This document shows positions 42,750 to 52,129 of a DNA stretch of 64,000 nucleotides, piece by piece. Numbering within the stretch: position 1 is the stretch's first letter; every line of letters begins with the position of its first letter. The position numbers and the translations under genes were made by a program. The notes beneath the pieces are model-generated. The model saw only the letters and a program-made list of their open reading frames with translations, had not been told where the DNA came from and made no database searches. This stretch comes from Luteimonas suaedae (GTDB taxonomy: Bacteria > Pseudomonadota > Gammaproteobacteria > Xanthomonadales > Xanthomonadaceae): NCBI RefSeq assembly GCF_008312895.1, contig NZ_VSSP01000016.1:1-64000 (forward strand), given 5' to 3'.

Positions 42750-45700
42750 GTGTCCGCGATCCTGTCCCCCGAACTGCCCGACGCACCGCCACCGCCGCGC
42801 GCAGCGGTCACCACCCTGTGGAGCCGCGACGAAGCCGAGCACCTGCGCGAACTGCTGGCGCAGGCGCGCCTGCCCGAATCCGATCGCGCCGCGGTCCAGG
42901 CCGCCGCCGCCGACCTGGTGCGGCGGGTCCGCGCCCGCGCGCAGGACCAGGGCGCGATCGAGGCGTTCATGCAGCAGTACGACCTCGGCAGCGAGGAGGG
43001 CGTGCTGCTGATGTGCGTGGCCGAGGCGCTGCTGCGCATTCCCGACCAGGACACCACCGACAAGCTGATCCGCGACAAGCTCGGCGAGGCCGACTGGAAG
43101 CGCCACATGGGCCAGTCCGAATCGGTGCTGGTGAACGCCTCCACCTGGGGCCTGATGCTGACCGGGCACCTGGTCGACCTGGCCGACGACACCAAGCGCG
43201 ACGTGCATAACGCCTTCAAGCGCGTGGTCGGCCGCGTCGGCGAGCCCGTGATCCGGCTGGCGGTGCGCCAGGCGATGCGGATCATGGGCCACCAGTTCGT
43301 GATGGGGCGCACGATCGGCGAGGCGCTGGCGCGCAGCCGCAAGGGCCGCAACGCCGCCTACCGCTACTCCTTCGACATGCTCGGCGAGGCGGCGCTGACC
43401 GACCAGGACGCACGGCGCTACCTACAGGCGTACCACGACGCGATCGATGCGATCGGTAAGCAGACCGCTGCGCAGCGCCGGGGCGACGCCCACGGGCCGG
43501 ACGGCGATTTCGCCGCGTCCTCGATCTCGGTCAAGCTGTCGGCGCTGCATCCGCGCTACGAGCACGCCAAGCGGCGGCGGGTACTTGCCGAGCTGACCCC
43601 GCGCGTACTGGAGCTGGCACGGCGCGCCAGGGCCCTCGGCATCGGTTTCACCGTCGACGCCGAGGAATCCGAGCGCCTGGAGCTGTCGCTGGACGTGATC
43701 GCGGCCGCCTACGCCGATCCGTCGCTGGACGGCTGGGAAGGCTACGGCCTGGCGGTGCAGGCCTACCAGAAGCGGGCGCCGGCGGTGATCGATTTCGTGA
43801 TCGACCTGGCCCGCCGCCACGGCCGCCGCATCCCGCTGCGCCTGGTCAAGGGCGCGTACTGGGACAGCGAGATCAAGCGCGCCCAGGTCGAGGGCCATGC
43901 CGGCTACCCGGTGTTCACCCGCAAGCCGAACACCGACGTCTCCTACCTGGCCTGCGCGCGGCGCATGCTGGCGGCGACCGACGCCCTGTACCCGATGTTC
44001 GCCACCCACAATGCGCATACCATCTGCGCGATCGAGCGCATGGCGGCGCTCTACCTGCCGGAGGCGGCCCGGTCGCAGCCGACGCCGTACGAGTTCCAGA
44101 AGCTGCATGGCATGGGCGACGACCTCTACGCCGAGGTCATTCCGGCCGACCGCATGGGCGTGCCCTGCCGCGTCTACGCGCCGGTCGGCAGTCACGAGGA
44201 ACTGCTGCCCTACCTGGTCCGACGCCTGCTCGAGAACGGCGCCAACTCCAGCTTCGTCAACCGTATCAGCGACGAGGACGTGCCGATCGAGGACCTGATC
44301 CGCGATCCGGTCGAGACGGTCGACGCCTTCGACAGCATCCCCCACCCCCGCATTCCGCTGCCGGTCGACCTCTTCCGCAGCCAGGGTGCCGACAGGAGCA
44401 ATTCCATGGGCATCAATCCCGCCGACGACGCGCAGCTGCGGCAGCTCGCCGAACAGGTCAACGCGGCGGTCGCCAGCGTTGCCGACACCGGCTGGCACGC
44501 CGCACCGCTGGTTCCGGGCGCGCAGCCATCCGGTCCCGACATCACCGTGACCAATCCCGCCGATCGCCGCCAGCGCGTCGGCCACTGGCAGGCCGCGGAC
44601 GAGGCGACGGTCGAGCGCGCCCTGGCCAACGCGGTCGCCGCGCAGCCCGGCTGGGACGCGACGCCCGCAGCGTCGCGTGCCGCGATCCTCGAACACGCCG
44701 CCGGGCTGCTCGAATCACGCATGGCGCAGTTCATCGCCCTGTGCACCAAGGAGGCCGGCAAGACCATCCCCGACGGCGTGGCCGAGGTGCGCGAGGCGGT
44801 GGACTTCCTGCGCTACTACGCCGGCCAGGCGCGCAAGCTGTTCGTGCCCGAGCCGCTGCCCGGCCCGACCGGCGAGACCAACACGTTGCAGCACAACGGC
44901 CGCGGCGTGTTCGTCTGCATCAGCCCGTGGAACTTCCCGCTGGCGATCTTCACCGGCCAGGTAGCCGCCGCGCTGGCCGCCGGCAACAGCGTGCTCGCCA
45001 AGCCGGCCGAACAGACCAGTCTGGTCGGCTACTACGCCGTGCAGCTGCTGCACGAAGCCGGGATTCCGAGGGACGTGCTGCAGTTCCTGCCCGGCGACGG
45101 CGCCACCGTCGGCGCGGCATTGACCAAGGATCCGCGTGTGGACGGGATCGCCTTCACCGGCTCGACCTTCACCGCGCGCGCGATCAACCGCGCGCTGGCC
45201 GCGCGCGACGCGCCGATCGGCGTGCTGATCGCCGAGACCGGCGGCCAGAACGCGCTGATCGCCGACTCCTCGGCGCTGCCCGAACAGCTGATCAAGGACG
45301 TGATGGCCTCGGCGTTCACCTCGGCCGGACAGCGCTGCTCGGCCGCGCGCATCCTGTTCGTCCAGGACGACGTGGCCGACAAGGTGATCGAGATGCTGGC
45401 CGGTGCCATGGCCGAGCTGCAGGTCGGTGATCCCGGCCTGCTGTCGACCGATGTCGGCCCGGTGATCGACACCGACGCGGTGAAGATGCTCGACGAGCAT
45501 GCCGAGCGCATGGCCGGCGAGGCGCGGCTGATCGCGCAGGCGCCCGGTGGCGATCATCTCGCCCACGGCACCTTTTTCCTGCCGCGCGCCTGGGAGCTGA
45601 AGTCGCTCGACCAGCTCGACCACGAGAAGTTCGGCCCGGCGCTGCACGTCATCCGCTGGAAGGCCGATCAGCTCGAACGCGTGATCAGTGCCATCAACTC

Positions 45701-45974
45701 CACCGGCTACGGCCTCACGCTCGGCATCCACTCGCGCATCGACGAGACCGTGGAATTCATCGCGTCGCAGGCGCGGGTCGGCAACGTCTACGTCAACCGC
45801 AACCAGATCGGCGCCGTGGTCGGGGTGCAGCCGTTCGGTGGCCAGCGCCTGTCCGGCACCGGCCCCAAGGCCGGCGGTCCGCACTACCTGCCGCGCTTCG
45901 CCACCGAGAAGGCGGTGACCATCAACACCACCGCCGCCGGCGGCAACGCTTCGCTGCTGACACTGGGGGACTGA
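42750..45974 (+). CDS. putA: Bifunctional proline dehydrogenase / L-glutamate gamma-semialdehyde dehydrogenase
   Basis: This 1074-residue PutA oxidises proline to glutamate at the membrane, passing electrons to quinone. The proline dehydrogenase barrel spans ~100-520 ([19 protein letters not shown], the FAD-binding [29 protein letters not shown] region). The aldehyde dehydrogenase domain follows ([26 protein letters not shown], catalytic Cys863 in [19 protein letters not shown]). No N-terminal ribbon-helix-helix domain is visible, so it is not the autoregulatory trifunctional type. GTG 42750 is chosen; the stretch before it is unlike PutA. No proline permease or regulator is adjacent. Confidence 0.95.
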   Translation: MSAILSPELPDAPPPPRAAVTTLWSRDEAEHLRELLAQARLPESDRAAVQAAAADLVRRVRARAQDQGAIEAFMQQYDLGSEEGVLLMCVAEALLRIPDQDTTDKLIRDKLGEADWKRHMGQSESVLVNASTWGLMLTGHLVDLADDTKRDVHNAFKRVVGRVGEPVIRLAVRQAMRIMGHQFVMGRTIGEALARSRKGRNAAYRYSFDMLGEAALTDQDARRYLQAYHDAIDAIGKQTAAQRRGDAHGPDGDFAASSISVKLSALHPRYEHAKRRRVLAELTPRVLELARRARALGIGFTVDAEESERLELSLDVIAAAYADPSLDGWEGYGLAVQAYQKRAPAVIDFVIDLARRHGRRIPLRLVKGAYWDSEIKRAQVEGHAGYPVFTRKPNTDVSYLACARRMLAATDALYPMFATHNAHTICAIERMAALYLPEAARSQPTPYEFQKLHGMGDDLYAEVIPADRMGVPCRVYAPVGSHEELLPYLVRRLLENGANSSFVNRISDEDVPIEDLIRDPVETVDAFDSIPHPRIPLPVDLFRSQGADRSNSMGINPADDAQLRQLAEQVNAAVASVADTGWHAAPLVPGAQPSGPDITVTNPADRRQRVGHWQAADEATVERALANAVAAQPGWDATPAASRAAILEHAAGLLESRMAQFIALCTKEAGKTIPDGVAEVREAVDFLRYYAGQARKLFVPEPLPGPTGETNTLQHNGRGVFVCISPWNFPLAIFTGQVAAALAAGNSVLAKPAEQTSLVGYYAVQLLHEAGIPRDVLQFLPGDGATVGAALTKDPRVDGIAFTGSTFTARAINRALAARDAPIGVLIAETGGQNALIADSSALPEQLIKDVMASAFTSAGQRCSAARILFVQDDVADKVIEMLAGAMAELQVGDPGLLSTDVGPVIDTDAVKMLDEHAERMAGEARLIAQAPGGDHLAHGTFFLPRAWELKSLDQLDHEKFGPALHVIRWKADQLERVISAINSTGYGLTLGIHSRIDETVEFIASQARVGNVYVNRNQIGAVVGVQPFGGQRLSGTGPKAGGPHYLPRFATEKAVTINTTAAGGNASLLTLGD

Positions 45975-46023
45975 GCCGCGTCGCCTCCTCCGCCGGGTTC
46001 CTTGGCCTCTCCCGCACGGCTCT

Positions 46024-46166
46024 CTTGTAGGAGGGGCTTCAGCCCGCGCCAGGCAGACGCATCGGTGCCAACCACGATGAACGCGCCGCCGCGCGTTGCG
46101 AAGGGAAACAACGGCAGAGAGCATTTACTGCTATCCCGCGGTCGGGGCTAAGGCCCCTCCTACAAA
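46024..46166. repeat. Palindromic element, TAGGAGGGGCTTCAGCCC family
   Basis: TTGTAGGAGGGGCTTCAGCC at the left and GGGGCTAAGGCCCCTCCTAC at the right enclose ~100 bp; this is the second copy of the element at 20894-21034. It lies between convergent putA and the LysM/lysozyme-like gene and could act as a bidirectional terminator. Confidence 0.85.
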
Positions 46167-46186
46167 GGCAGGCGGTGGAGTGGGCC

Positions 46187-47248
46187 CTAGGGCTGTCCGA
46201 GCGACTCGCGCAATGCGCGGTCCTCGGCCTCGAGCGCGGCGATCGCGTCGGCGCGTTCGTTGACGAAGCGGTTGGCGACGCCTTCCTGCACGGCGGTGGA
46301 GTTGCGGCTGAAATGCGCCAGTTCGCCGTCGGCATTGCGGCGCCCGCGCTCGTCGTAGACGGCATCGATCACGGCGCGATCGAAGCCCGGCTCCCAGTCC
46401 TGCAGGCCGGCCTCGTGCACGCCGTTCACGGCGTTGGCGACGATGTTGCTGTTCGGGCCGTGCTGCACCGCCGTCGACCAGGCGACGTTCTGCAGCGCGC
46501 GCGAATGCTGGCCGAGGTCCAGGCCGGGCGTGGCCACGCTGCCGTCGGCCGCGGTGACGGTGGTGCGCGATTCGACCCGGTCCGCCTGCACGTCGTAATG
46601 GGTGCGCTGGATGTAATCGTGCTGGGCCTGCTGGAAAGCCGCCGGCTCGCGCGCGGCGACCTCGCGCCAGGTCTGGCTGAAGGCCGGGGTGCCCGGCCGC
46701 TGGCCGGCGAACTCCGCCGCCCAGGCTGCGCCCTCGTTGGCCAGGAATTCCTGCGGCCGGCCGGCCGCGGTGGACAGCTGGTAGCTGCCGTAGGACACGC
46801 CGCCGATGTCGCCGCGCCCGGTCGACACCGTGCCCGGCCCGCGGCCGCCGGTCTCGTAGTGTGCCGACAGGGAACCGAGCTCCGGCTTGTCCTGCGGCCC
46901 CGGCACGCTCAGTACGTCGCCCGGATAGACCGTCTCCAGATTGACGATGCCGTTGGCCAGCGCCAGGTCGCGCATGTCGACGCCGAAGGCGGTGGCGATG
47001 TCCTGCGGCGTCTGTCCCGGCTGCATGGCGTAGCAGACCGGGCCCTCGAGCTCGATCGGCTGCTGCGAGGCGATCGCCTCGGCGACCTGGCGCTGCGCGG
47101 CCGGATTGTCGAAGGCGCTGCCGGCCTCCAGGCGGGTCGCGGACAGGCCGGAGTCGGCCGACGTGCCGTCCCGGACCGTCGAAGAAGAATCGGAACCGCC
47201 GTTCGCGGTGGGATGGCTGCCGGTGGAATCGACGCTGTTGCTGTCCAT
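46187..47248 (-). CDS. LysM plus lysozyme-like protein (VgrG-related type), no signal peptide
   Basis: This 353-residue protein has a Ser/Thr/Gly-rich start (~1-40), a LysM domain (~70-117, AMQPGQTPQDIATAFGVD) and a C-terminal domain opening LSAHYETGGRGPGTVS, GGVSYGSYQLST and AFQQAQHDYIQRTHYD. That domain is found in proteins annotated as VgrG-related and looks like a peptidoglycan hydrolase with the Glu of YETGG as candidate acid, an inference from its lysozyme-like E-x-GG context. There is no signal peptide, so substrate access would need a secretion system or lysis. It stands alone, flanked by a repeat and a lipoprotein gene. Confidence 0.7.
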   Translation of the reverse strand: MDSNSVDSTGSHPTANGGSDSSSTVRDGTSADSGLSATRLEAGSAFDNPAAQRQVAEAIASQQPIELEGPVCYAMQPGQTPQDIATAFGVDMRDLALANGIVNLETVYPGDVLSVPGPQDKPELGSLSAHYETGGRGPGTVSTGRGDIGGVSYGSYQLSTAAGRPQEFLANEGAAWAAEFAGQRPGTPAFSQTWREVAAREPAAFQQAQHDYIQRTHYDVQADRVESRTTVTAADGSVATPGLDLGQHSRALQNVAWSTAVQHGPNSNIVANAVNGVHEAGLQDWEPGFDRAVIDAVYDERGRRNADGELAHFSRNSTAVQEGVANRFVNERADAIAALEAEDRALRESLGQP

Positions 47249-47355
47249 GACGACCTCGTCGCAATCGCAAGATGCCTCAGGAATACCGCGGCGACCGCCG
47301 CCACCGACACTGGGGTCGACCCCAGAACCGCCGGCGGATGTCTCAAGCAGTGACG

Positions 47356-47841
47356 CTATTCACGGTTCCAGCATGCCTGCGGTAACGGCGGGCAGTCGGT
47401 CAGCAATTGCGGCGCGTCGGTACGCAGGTAGCGCCCGCTCAGCACGGTGCGCAGCGGGCAATAGTCGAAATCGCCGCTCAGCGTGGCCGCCCAGCCGTCG
47501 AACGCCAGCTCCAGCGTGCGCGGATGCTGCGCGAGTTCGCGCGCCTCGAAGCCAAGGTCGGCGCTTTTGAACGGCACGAAGCGGGCGCGCAGGCGATCGC
47601 CTTCGAGCGTTCCTTCGGCCACCGCGTAGCAGTCGGCGCCGGTGGCCACGCCATCGCCCGCACCACCTGCGCCGTGCACCTCCACCCGGTACGCGCCGGC
47701 GCGATCCGGCAGCGCGACCACCCGCAACTCAGCGAGCGCCGGGGCAGGCACCGCGTAGACGCCCTCGGCCGACGGCGGCGTGTCCGCTGCGGCGCAGCCG
47801 GCCAGCAGCAGCACCCCGATCGCCACCAGGTCGCGCGGCAT
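47356..47841 (-). CDS. Predicted lipoprotein of unknown function
   Basis: This 161-residue protein starts MPRDLVAIGVLLLAGCAAADTPP, with a lipobox (LLAGC) that predicts diacylation at residue ~16. The mature part has four spaced Cys (DCYAV, DYCPL, DCPPL, ACWNRE) that could form two disulphides. No family was recognised. An ATG at 47877 would lengthen the signal region. It lies ~110 bp upstream of the LysM/lysozyme-like gene on the same strand and could be cotranscribed with it; whether it protects against that enzyme cannot be judged from sequence. Confidence 0.65.
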   Translation of the reverse strand: MPRDLVAIGVLLLAGCAAADTPPSAEGVYAVPAPALAELRVVALPDRAGAYRVEVHGAGGAGDGVATGADCYAVAEGTLEGDRLRARFVPFKSADLGFEARELAQHPRTLELAFDGWAATLSGDFDYCPLRTVLSGRYLRTDAPQLLTDCPPLPQACWNRE

Positions 47842-48093
47842 GACGGACGAATTGAGGGCGGTGGCGGCGAATCGCATCGGCGGCGGTCCTGGTCCTCGGG
47901 CGCCATATCTCTACCACATCCGCTGATATCGCCAGGCCGCCGCCATCCCGGGAACGAGCGGCGTGCCGAAGCGACGCTCGTCCGCCACCCGCGGCTCTGC
48001 AGCCGCGGCCGGGCGGATTGCCCCACGTCACGGGTGGCTGCCTGCCGATGACGTGCCCGGTGCCCGTAGATGCCGCAACGGCAGCGGTCCGGT

Positions 48094-49086
48094 TCATCCG
48101 TGCGCTCGCCCGGTGCGTTCGCCCCACAGGCCGAGCGCCTCTTCGGCAAGCACGTCGGGACGCTCCTCGGGCCAGAACAGTTTGCTGTCCGCAAGCAGCC
48201 GCACGCCGCGGGAATTGCCGAACGCGTCATCGAGGAACCGCGGACTCCCAGCGGCGAAAATCGTGTCGGCGGCGCCCCACACGATCCGCGTCGGCGCCGC
48301 GGCACGCTTCAGCGCCGGGCCGATCCCCTCCAGCACGTTGCGTTCCAGTGCGACGGCATAGGCGTGCGCCATCTGCCTGCTCCGTTGCGAGTCGAGCAGC
48401 GGCGCGAAGTAGGTGTCGATCGCTTCGTCGGTGGGATGCGCGGGGTCGGCGTAACACATCCCGCCGATGCCCTCGGCCGAGCGCGCGAGCGGCTTGTTGG
48501 CGCGCCATACGCCCAGCCATTCGTCCACGAACCGGCCCTGCCTGGCCAGCTCGATGACCGGCAGCAACGCGGGCGGCGGGCAGTCGTTCTCCGCATCGCA
48601 GTTGGTCAGCAGCAGCGTGCGTACGCGGTCGCCATGCCGCGCGAGCAGCAGTTGCGCAACGGCGCCGCCGCTGTCGTTGGCCACCACGTCGACCCGAGCC
48701 ACCCCCAACGCGTCGAGCAGGGCCACCAGCATGGACACCTGATCGTCCGGCGCGCAGCCCTGCCCGTCGGCGACCCGGGTGTAGCCCATGCCGAGGAAAT
48801 CCGGCGCGATGCAGCGCCGGTACGGCGACAGCCGCGCCAGGGCGCCGCGCCACTGGAACCCGTTGAGCGGGAATCCGTGCAGGAACAGTGCGGCCTCGCC
48901 CGAGCCGCGCTCGACGCAGGCGATGTCGCCGAAGTCCGTCCGGACGTAGCGGCGCAGGCCGTGGAACTGTGCGGCATCGGGGTCGGATTGGAGATCCGCG
49001 GACCGCCCGGGACGCGGCACGCACCCGGCCAGGGCAGCGGCCGTGAGCGTGCCCGCGGAAGTTGCAAGAAACGCCCTGCGGTTCAT
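48094..49086 (-). CDS. Exported alpha/beta hydrolase (lipoprotein or Tat substrate)
   Basis: This 330-residue alpha/beta hydrolase has an MNRRAFLATSAGTLTAAALAGC start, combining a twin-arginine-like motif with a lipobox. The fold is shown by LFLHGFPLNGFQW (oxyanion HG), APDFLGMGYTRV and the nucleophile elbow VANDSGGAVAQ, where the usual GxSxG/GxDxG reads NDSGG, so Asp is the likely nucleophile as in haloalkane dehalogenase-like enzymes. It overlaps the preceding, clearly paralogous hydrolase gene by 4 bp. The substrate is unknown. Confidence 0.85.
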   Translation of the reverse strand: MNRRAFLATSAGTLTAAALAGCVPRPGRSADLQSDPDAAQFHGLRRYVRTDFGDIACVERGSGEAALFLHGFPLNGFQWRGALARLSPYRRCIAPDFLGMGYTRVADGQGCAPDDQVSMLVALLDALGVARVDVVANDSGGAVAQLLLARHGDRVRTLLLTNCDAENDCPPPALLPVIELARQGRFVDEWLGVWRANKPLARSAEGIGGMCYADPAHPTDEAIDTYFAPLLDSQRSRQMAHAYAVALERNVLEGIGPALKRAAAPTRIVWGAADTIFAAGSPRFLDDAFGNSRGVRLLADSKLFWPEERPDVLAEEALGLWGERTGRAHG

Positions 49087-49991
49087 GCCTGACCCTCCTC
49101 CACGGGCGCTTCCTCCGCGGAAGCCGTGACCGCGACCGCGGCCCAGTGCGCCCGCAGCTCGCGGTTGAAGTCCTGCCAGCGCTCCTCGGGGAAGAAGATG
49201 CGCGCCCCCTCGAACTCCACGCGCCGCGTCGTCCCCGGAATGGTCCGCTGCAGCCATTTCGACCATTCCAGTGGGAAATAGGCGTCGTCGGTGCCCCAGG
49301 CGACCAGCGTAGGGACCTGCAGCCGTCGCAACCTGTCCTCGATGGCCAGGGTGTGACGGCAATCGAACGCATTGACGAAGCGCTCGAGCTCGCGCATCCG
49401 CCCGGGCGCGTCGAGGAACGGGCGCAGGTAGGCTTCGATGGTCTCGTCCGTCACCGCCTCCGGCCGCTCGTACGCCGGCGCCAGCGCCTCGCGGTACGCC
49501 GCCTTGTCGGCGAGCATGCCGGTGAGCGCGCCTTCGAGTCCGCCCGCGGCCACCATCGCCACGAACGGCTGGAACGCTTCGGGCGGCCAGTTGTCGTGGG
49601 CATCGCAGTTGGACAGCACCAGGCTGCGCAGCCGCTGCGGATACAGCGCCGCGAAGATCTGGCAGATGCCCCCGCCGCTGTCGTTGCCGACCAGGTCCAC
49701 CTGCTCGACCCCGAGTGCATCGAGGAACTGCGCCAGCATGTGCGCGTTCGCGGTCACCGAGACGTCCTGCCCTTCGGCCGCCTCGGTATGGCCGTGCGCG
49801 AGCAGGTCCACGGCGATACAGCGCCGCGCATCGTCCAGTGCCGCCAACTGGTGCCGCCACAGGTAGCCGTTGAGCAGGACGCCGTGGACGAACAGCGCCA
49901 CCGGGCCGCTGCCGCGCTCGACGTAGCTGATCGTGCCGGACGGCGTCGCGGCCGTCCGGCGTCCATCGAAGAATCCGCGCGCGTCCGTCAC
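49083..49991 (-). CDS. Cytoplasmic alpha/beta hydrolase, haloalkane dehalogenase-like
   Basis: This 302-residue hydrolase has LFVHGVLLNGYLW, AVDLLAHGHTEA and the elbow VGNDSGGGICQ, the same NDSGG arrangement as its downstream paralogue, plus VAWGTDDAYFP carrying a late acid. GTG 49991 overlaps the stop of the 45-residue zinc-knuckle gene (GTGA), so all three genes form one coupled operon. No signal peptide is present, unlike the paralogue. Dehalogenase or epoxide hydrolase activity is a family-level guess. Confidence 0.85.
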   Translation of the reverse strand: MTDARGFFDGRRTAATPSGTISYVERGSGPVALFVHGVLLNGYLWRHQLAALDDARRCIAVDLLAHGHTEAAEGQDVSVTANAHMLAQFLDALGVEQVDLVGNDSGGGICQIFAALYPQRLRSLVLSNCDAHDNWPPEAFQPFVAMVAAGGLEGALTGMLADKAAYREALAPAYERPEAVTDETIEAYLRPFLDAPGRMRELERFVNAFDCRHTLAIEDRLRRLQVPTLVAWGTDDAYFPLEWSKWLQRTIPGTTRRVEFEGARIFFPEERWQDFNRELRAHWAAVAVTASAEEAPVEEGQA

Positions 49992-50125
49992 GACCGCGCC
50001 CCGGTTTCGCGCAACTTCCGTGCGCACTCCTCGCAACACGCTTCGACGGTGCGGCCGCCGATCTTGACCTCGACGACATCCCCGTCTAGCGGGGAATCGC
50101 ATGCGGCGCAAGTCTTCTGTGTCAT
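49988..50125 (-). CDS. Zinc-knuckle microprotein
   Basis: This 45-residue protein begins MTQKTCAACDSPLDGDVVEV and continues with IGGRTVEACCEECARKLRE. The CxxC and CCxxC pairs form a likely metal-binding knuckle resembling TRASH/YHS-type domains. ATG 50125 has GAGAACG upstream. It overlaps the next hydrolase gene by 4 bp. Such small Cys4 proteins accompany hydrolase or metal-related genes in other proteobacteria, but the role is unknown. The 95-bp gap before it could hold a promoter answering to the AraC regulator upstream. Confidence 0.75.
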   Translation of the reverse strand: MTQKTCAACDSPLDGDVVEVKIGGRTVEACCEECARKLRETGARS

Positions 50126-50220
50126 GACGTTCTCCGTTTCATGCCCGCCATCCGGGCATGCGCAGGAGACCATCGCGGCAGCTCCGCCGCTGTCGAAAAC
50201 TTTAGCGATCGGCGAGGCGC

Positions 50221-51057
50221 TCAGGCGCCCTTGGCGAGCGCCGAGCGCCGGAACGCGGACGGCGTGCGGCCGTAGGCCTGCTTGAAGGCGGCGGCGAAAT
50301 GGCTGTGGCTGGAAAAGCCGAGGTCCAGTGCCAGCGCCGACACGTCGTCGCAGCGGACGACCAGGTCGAGCGCGCGCGCCAGCCGCAGGCGCAGGTGATA
50401 GCGATACATCGGAACGCCTTCGACCTGCTGGAAGGCCTGGGTCAGGTACACCGCCGAGCCGCCGATCTCGGCCGCGACCGCGGCCAGGCTCCAGCGCCGC
50501 CCGAGGTCGCTGGCCAGCAGCACCTTGACCCGGTCCACCAGCCGGCGCCGCGCGTGGGTGGCGCCGGTCGCGTGCGCGGTGCGCGCCCCCAGGCTGCGGC
50601 AGGTCAGCGTCAGCGCCAGGCTCTCCGCCTCCAGCGGTTCGATGCCGTCGTTCCGCAGGCTGTGGCGGAGCAGCGCCACCAGCGCCTGCGCGCGCGGATC
50701 GATGCGCAGCGACTGCATGCGGAAACCGGGCTCGTCGCGCTTGTGCAGCCAGCCGGCGGGCGCGATCTCGTGCAGCAACGACGGCGAGACCAGCAGACTC
50801 AGACAGGCATCGCCGCCGACCACCGGATGGCTGACCTGATAACCCTCCCACGCATTGAAGAACAGCACGTGATTGGCGTCGGCCACCGACTGGTCGCCGC
50901 CGACATGGCGCAGATAGAGGCCGCGATACGGAAACACCAGGTGCGTGGCGGAAGCGCATTCCTCCGCGCTGCGATGGCGGCAGTCGCCCGGGCACAGCAC
51001 ATCGCTGACCGCCACGGTATCGGTGTCGAGCAGGCGGCTGACCTTGAAGTCCGGCAT
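50221..51057 (-). CDS. AraC-family transcriptional regulator
   Basis: This 278-residue protein has an N-terminal sensing domain (with CPGDCRHRSAEEC Cys-rich start and FFNAWEGYQVSHPV, typical of cupin-type AraC sensors) and a C-terminal double helix-turn-helix (WSLAAVAAEIGGSAVYLTQAFQ and VSALALDLGFSSHSHFAAAFKQAYGRTPSAFR). ATG 51057 follows the TlpA-like gene by 34 bp. It is immediately upstream of the microprotein-hydrolase operon, which it probably controls; the ligand is unknown. Confidence 0.9.
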   Translation of the reverse strand: MPDFKVSRLLDTDTVAVSDVLCPGDCRHRSAEECASATHLVFPYRGLYLRHVGGDQSVADANHVLFFNAWEGYQVSHPVVGGDACLSLLVSPSLLHEIAPAGWLHKRDEPGFRMQSLRIDPRAQALVALLRHSLRNDGIEPLEAESLALTLTCRSLGARTAHATGATHARRRLVDRVKVLLASDLGRRWSLAAVAAEIGGSAVYLTQAFQQVEGVPMYRYHLRLRLARALDLVVRCDDVSALALDLGFSSHSHFAAAFKQAYGRTPSAFRRSALAKGA

Positions 51058-51091
51058 CGGTGCGGGGGGCGTCGGTCGGTGCGCGTGCAGT

Positions 51092-51655
51092 CTATCGCAG
51101 CGTCTGCTTCCGCACCGCCGCTTCCGACGCACCCGTTGACCCGGGCGCCGACGCCAACAACCGGTCGGCAGCCTCGGCGATCTCCTGGATCGAAGATTCG
51201 GAATAGCCGTTGTGCGTATAGGCGAGCCGTCCCGCTCTGTCGATCATGAACAGCCGCGGCACCGCCTGCACGCCAAACGCATCGGAGATGGCGCCATCGC
51301 GGTCATGGGTCATGGTCACGGTCAGCTTCCTCAGCTGGCGCAGGAGCGTCCGATAGGTCCGCGGCGACTCCTTGAAGTTGACCACCACCACGTCCATCCG
51401 CTCGTGCCCCGCCGCCTGCTGCAGGGCCTCCAGCACAGGCAACTGCTTGCAGCAATAGCCGCACCACGACGCCCAGAAGCTCACCACCACCACCTTGCCG
51501 AGGCGGTCGCTGATACGCACCTCTTCACCCTGCGGCGTCTTCCCCAGCAGATCCGGCGGCTCCTCGCCGATCGCCGGCGCCGCGTGGGCCGACGCTGCAA
51601 GAAGGCAGCCCACCACCACCCCGACCATGTGGCCGATTGCCGATCTCCCGCTCAT
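51092..51655 (-). CDS. Periplasmic TlpA/ResA-like thioredoxin
   Basis: This 187-residue protein has a signal peptide (MSGRSAIGHMVGVVVGCLLAASAHA), PDLLGKTPQGEEVRISDRLGK and the redox site FWASWCGYCCKQLPVLE, where the active site is WCGYC followed by an extra Cys. The cis-Pro loop is VPRLFMIDRAGR. It would reduce or exchange disulphides in the periplasm. ATG 51655 has AGGGG six bases upstream; in-frame ATGs at 51670, 51676 and 51715 are alternatives. It lies just upstream of the AraC gene. Confidence 0.85.
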   Translation of the reverse strand: MSGRSAIGHMVGVVVGCLLAASAHAAPAIGEEPPDLLGKTPQGEEVRISDRLGKVVVVSFWASWCGYCCKQLPVLEALQQAAGHERMDVVVVNFKESPRTYRTLLRQLRKLTVTMTHDRDGAISDAFGVQAVPRLFMIDRAGRLAYTHNGYSESSIQEIAEAADRLLASAPGSTGASEAAVRKQTLR

Positions 51656-51867
51656 CTGTGCCCCTGTCATGACCATTGGTGGATCTTGCACCTTCTCCGT
51701 CCGGATCGCTCGCATGACAGGATCGCGCTATCGTCAAACACCAAGGCTGAGCCCCGCGCGCGGCAGGTCCTTGGCTACCGCCGCTTCACTGGCATCGTTG
51801 GCCGGGTATGCTCCCACCCCGATTCCCGAACCGGCTAGACCGCCCGCAGTGCGCATTGATCGAGGCG

Positions 51868-52120
51868 TTACATGTAGGTGGAGCAGGCCCAGCCGCGTAT
51901 GGCATAGCCGGATGCCTCATCCCCGACCACGCCATCGATCTGACCGACGATGATCGATTCGGCAAGGCCGGGATCCAATAGGTGCCGGAGTCTGCAATCG
52001 TCCTCTTTCCAAAGGATTCTTGTACCTAGCCGGCTTGACATCCGGGCTCGGAATGGATTTAAACCCCACCACCGAGTCATGTTTGTATCCGTCGACGAAG
52101 TTGACCGGATTGTTATTCAT
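51868..52120 (-). pseudogene. Decayed Rhs-type fragment
   Basis: Two overlapping minus-strand frames hold pieces that do not form one gene. From 52120 one frame reads MNNNPVNFVDGYKHDSVVGFK, close to the end-of-core signature of Rhs proteins (NNPVNFVDP). Towards 51868 another frame reads GQIDGVVGDEASGYAIRGWACS, like the GWAC domains attached to Rhs-type proteins in Lysobacter relatives, and ends after three more residues. A frameshift between them is needed. It lies downstream of the Rhs island on the same strand. The fragment status is likely; the Rhs origin rests on short motifs. The remaining gap 51656-51867 shows nothing. Confidence 0.4.
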
Positions 52121-52129
52121 CGTGTCGAA

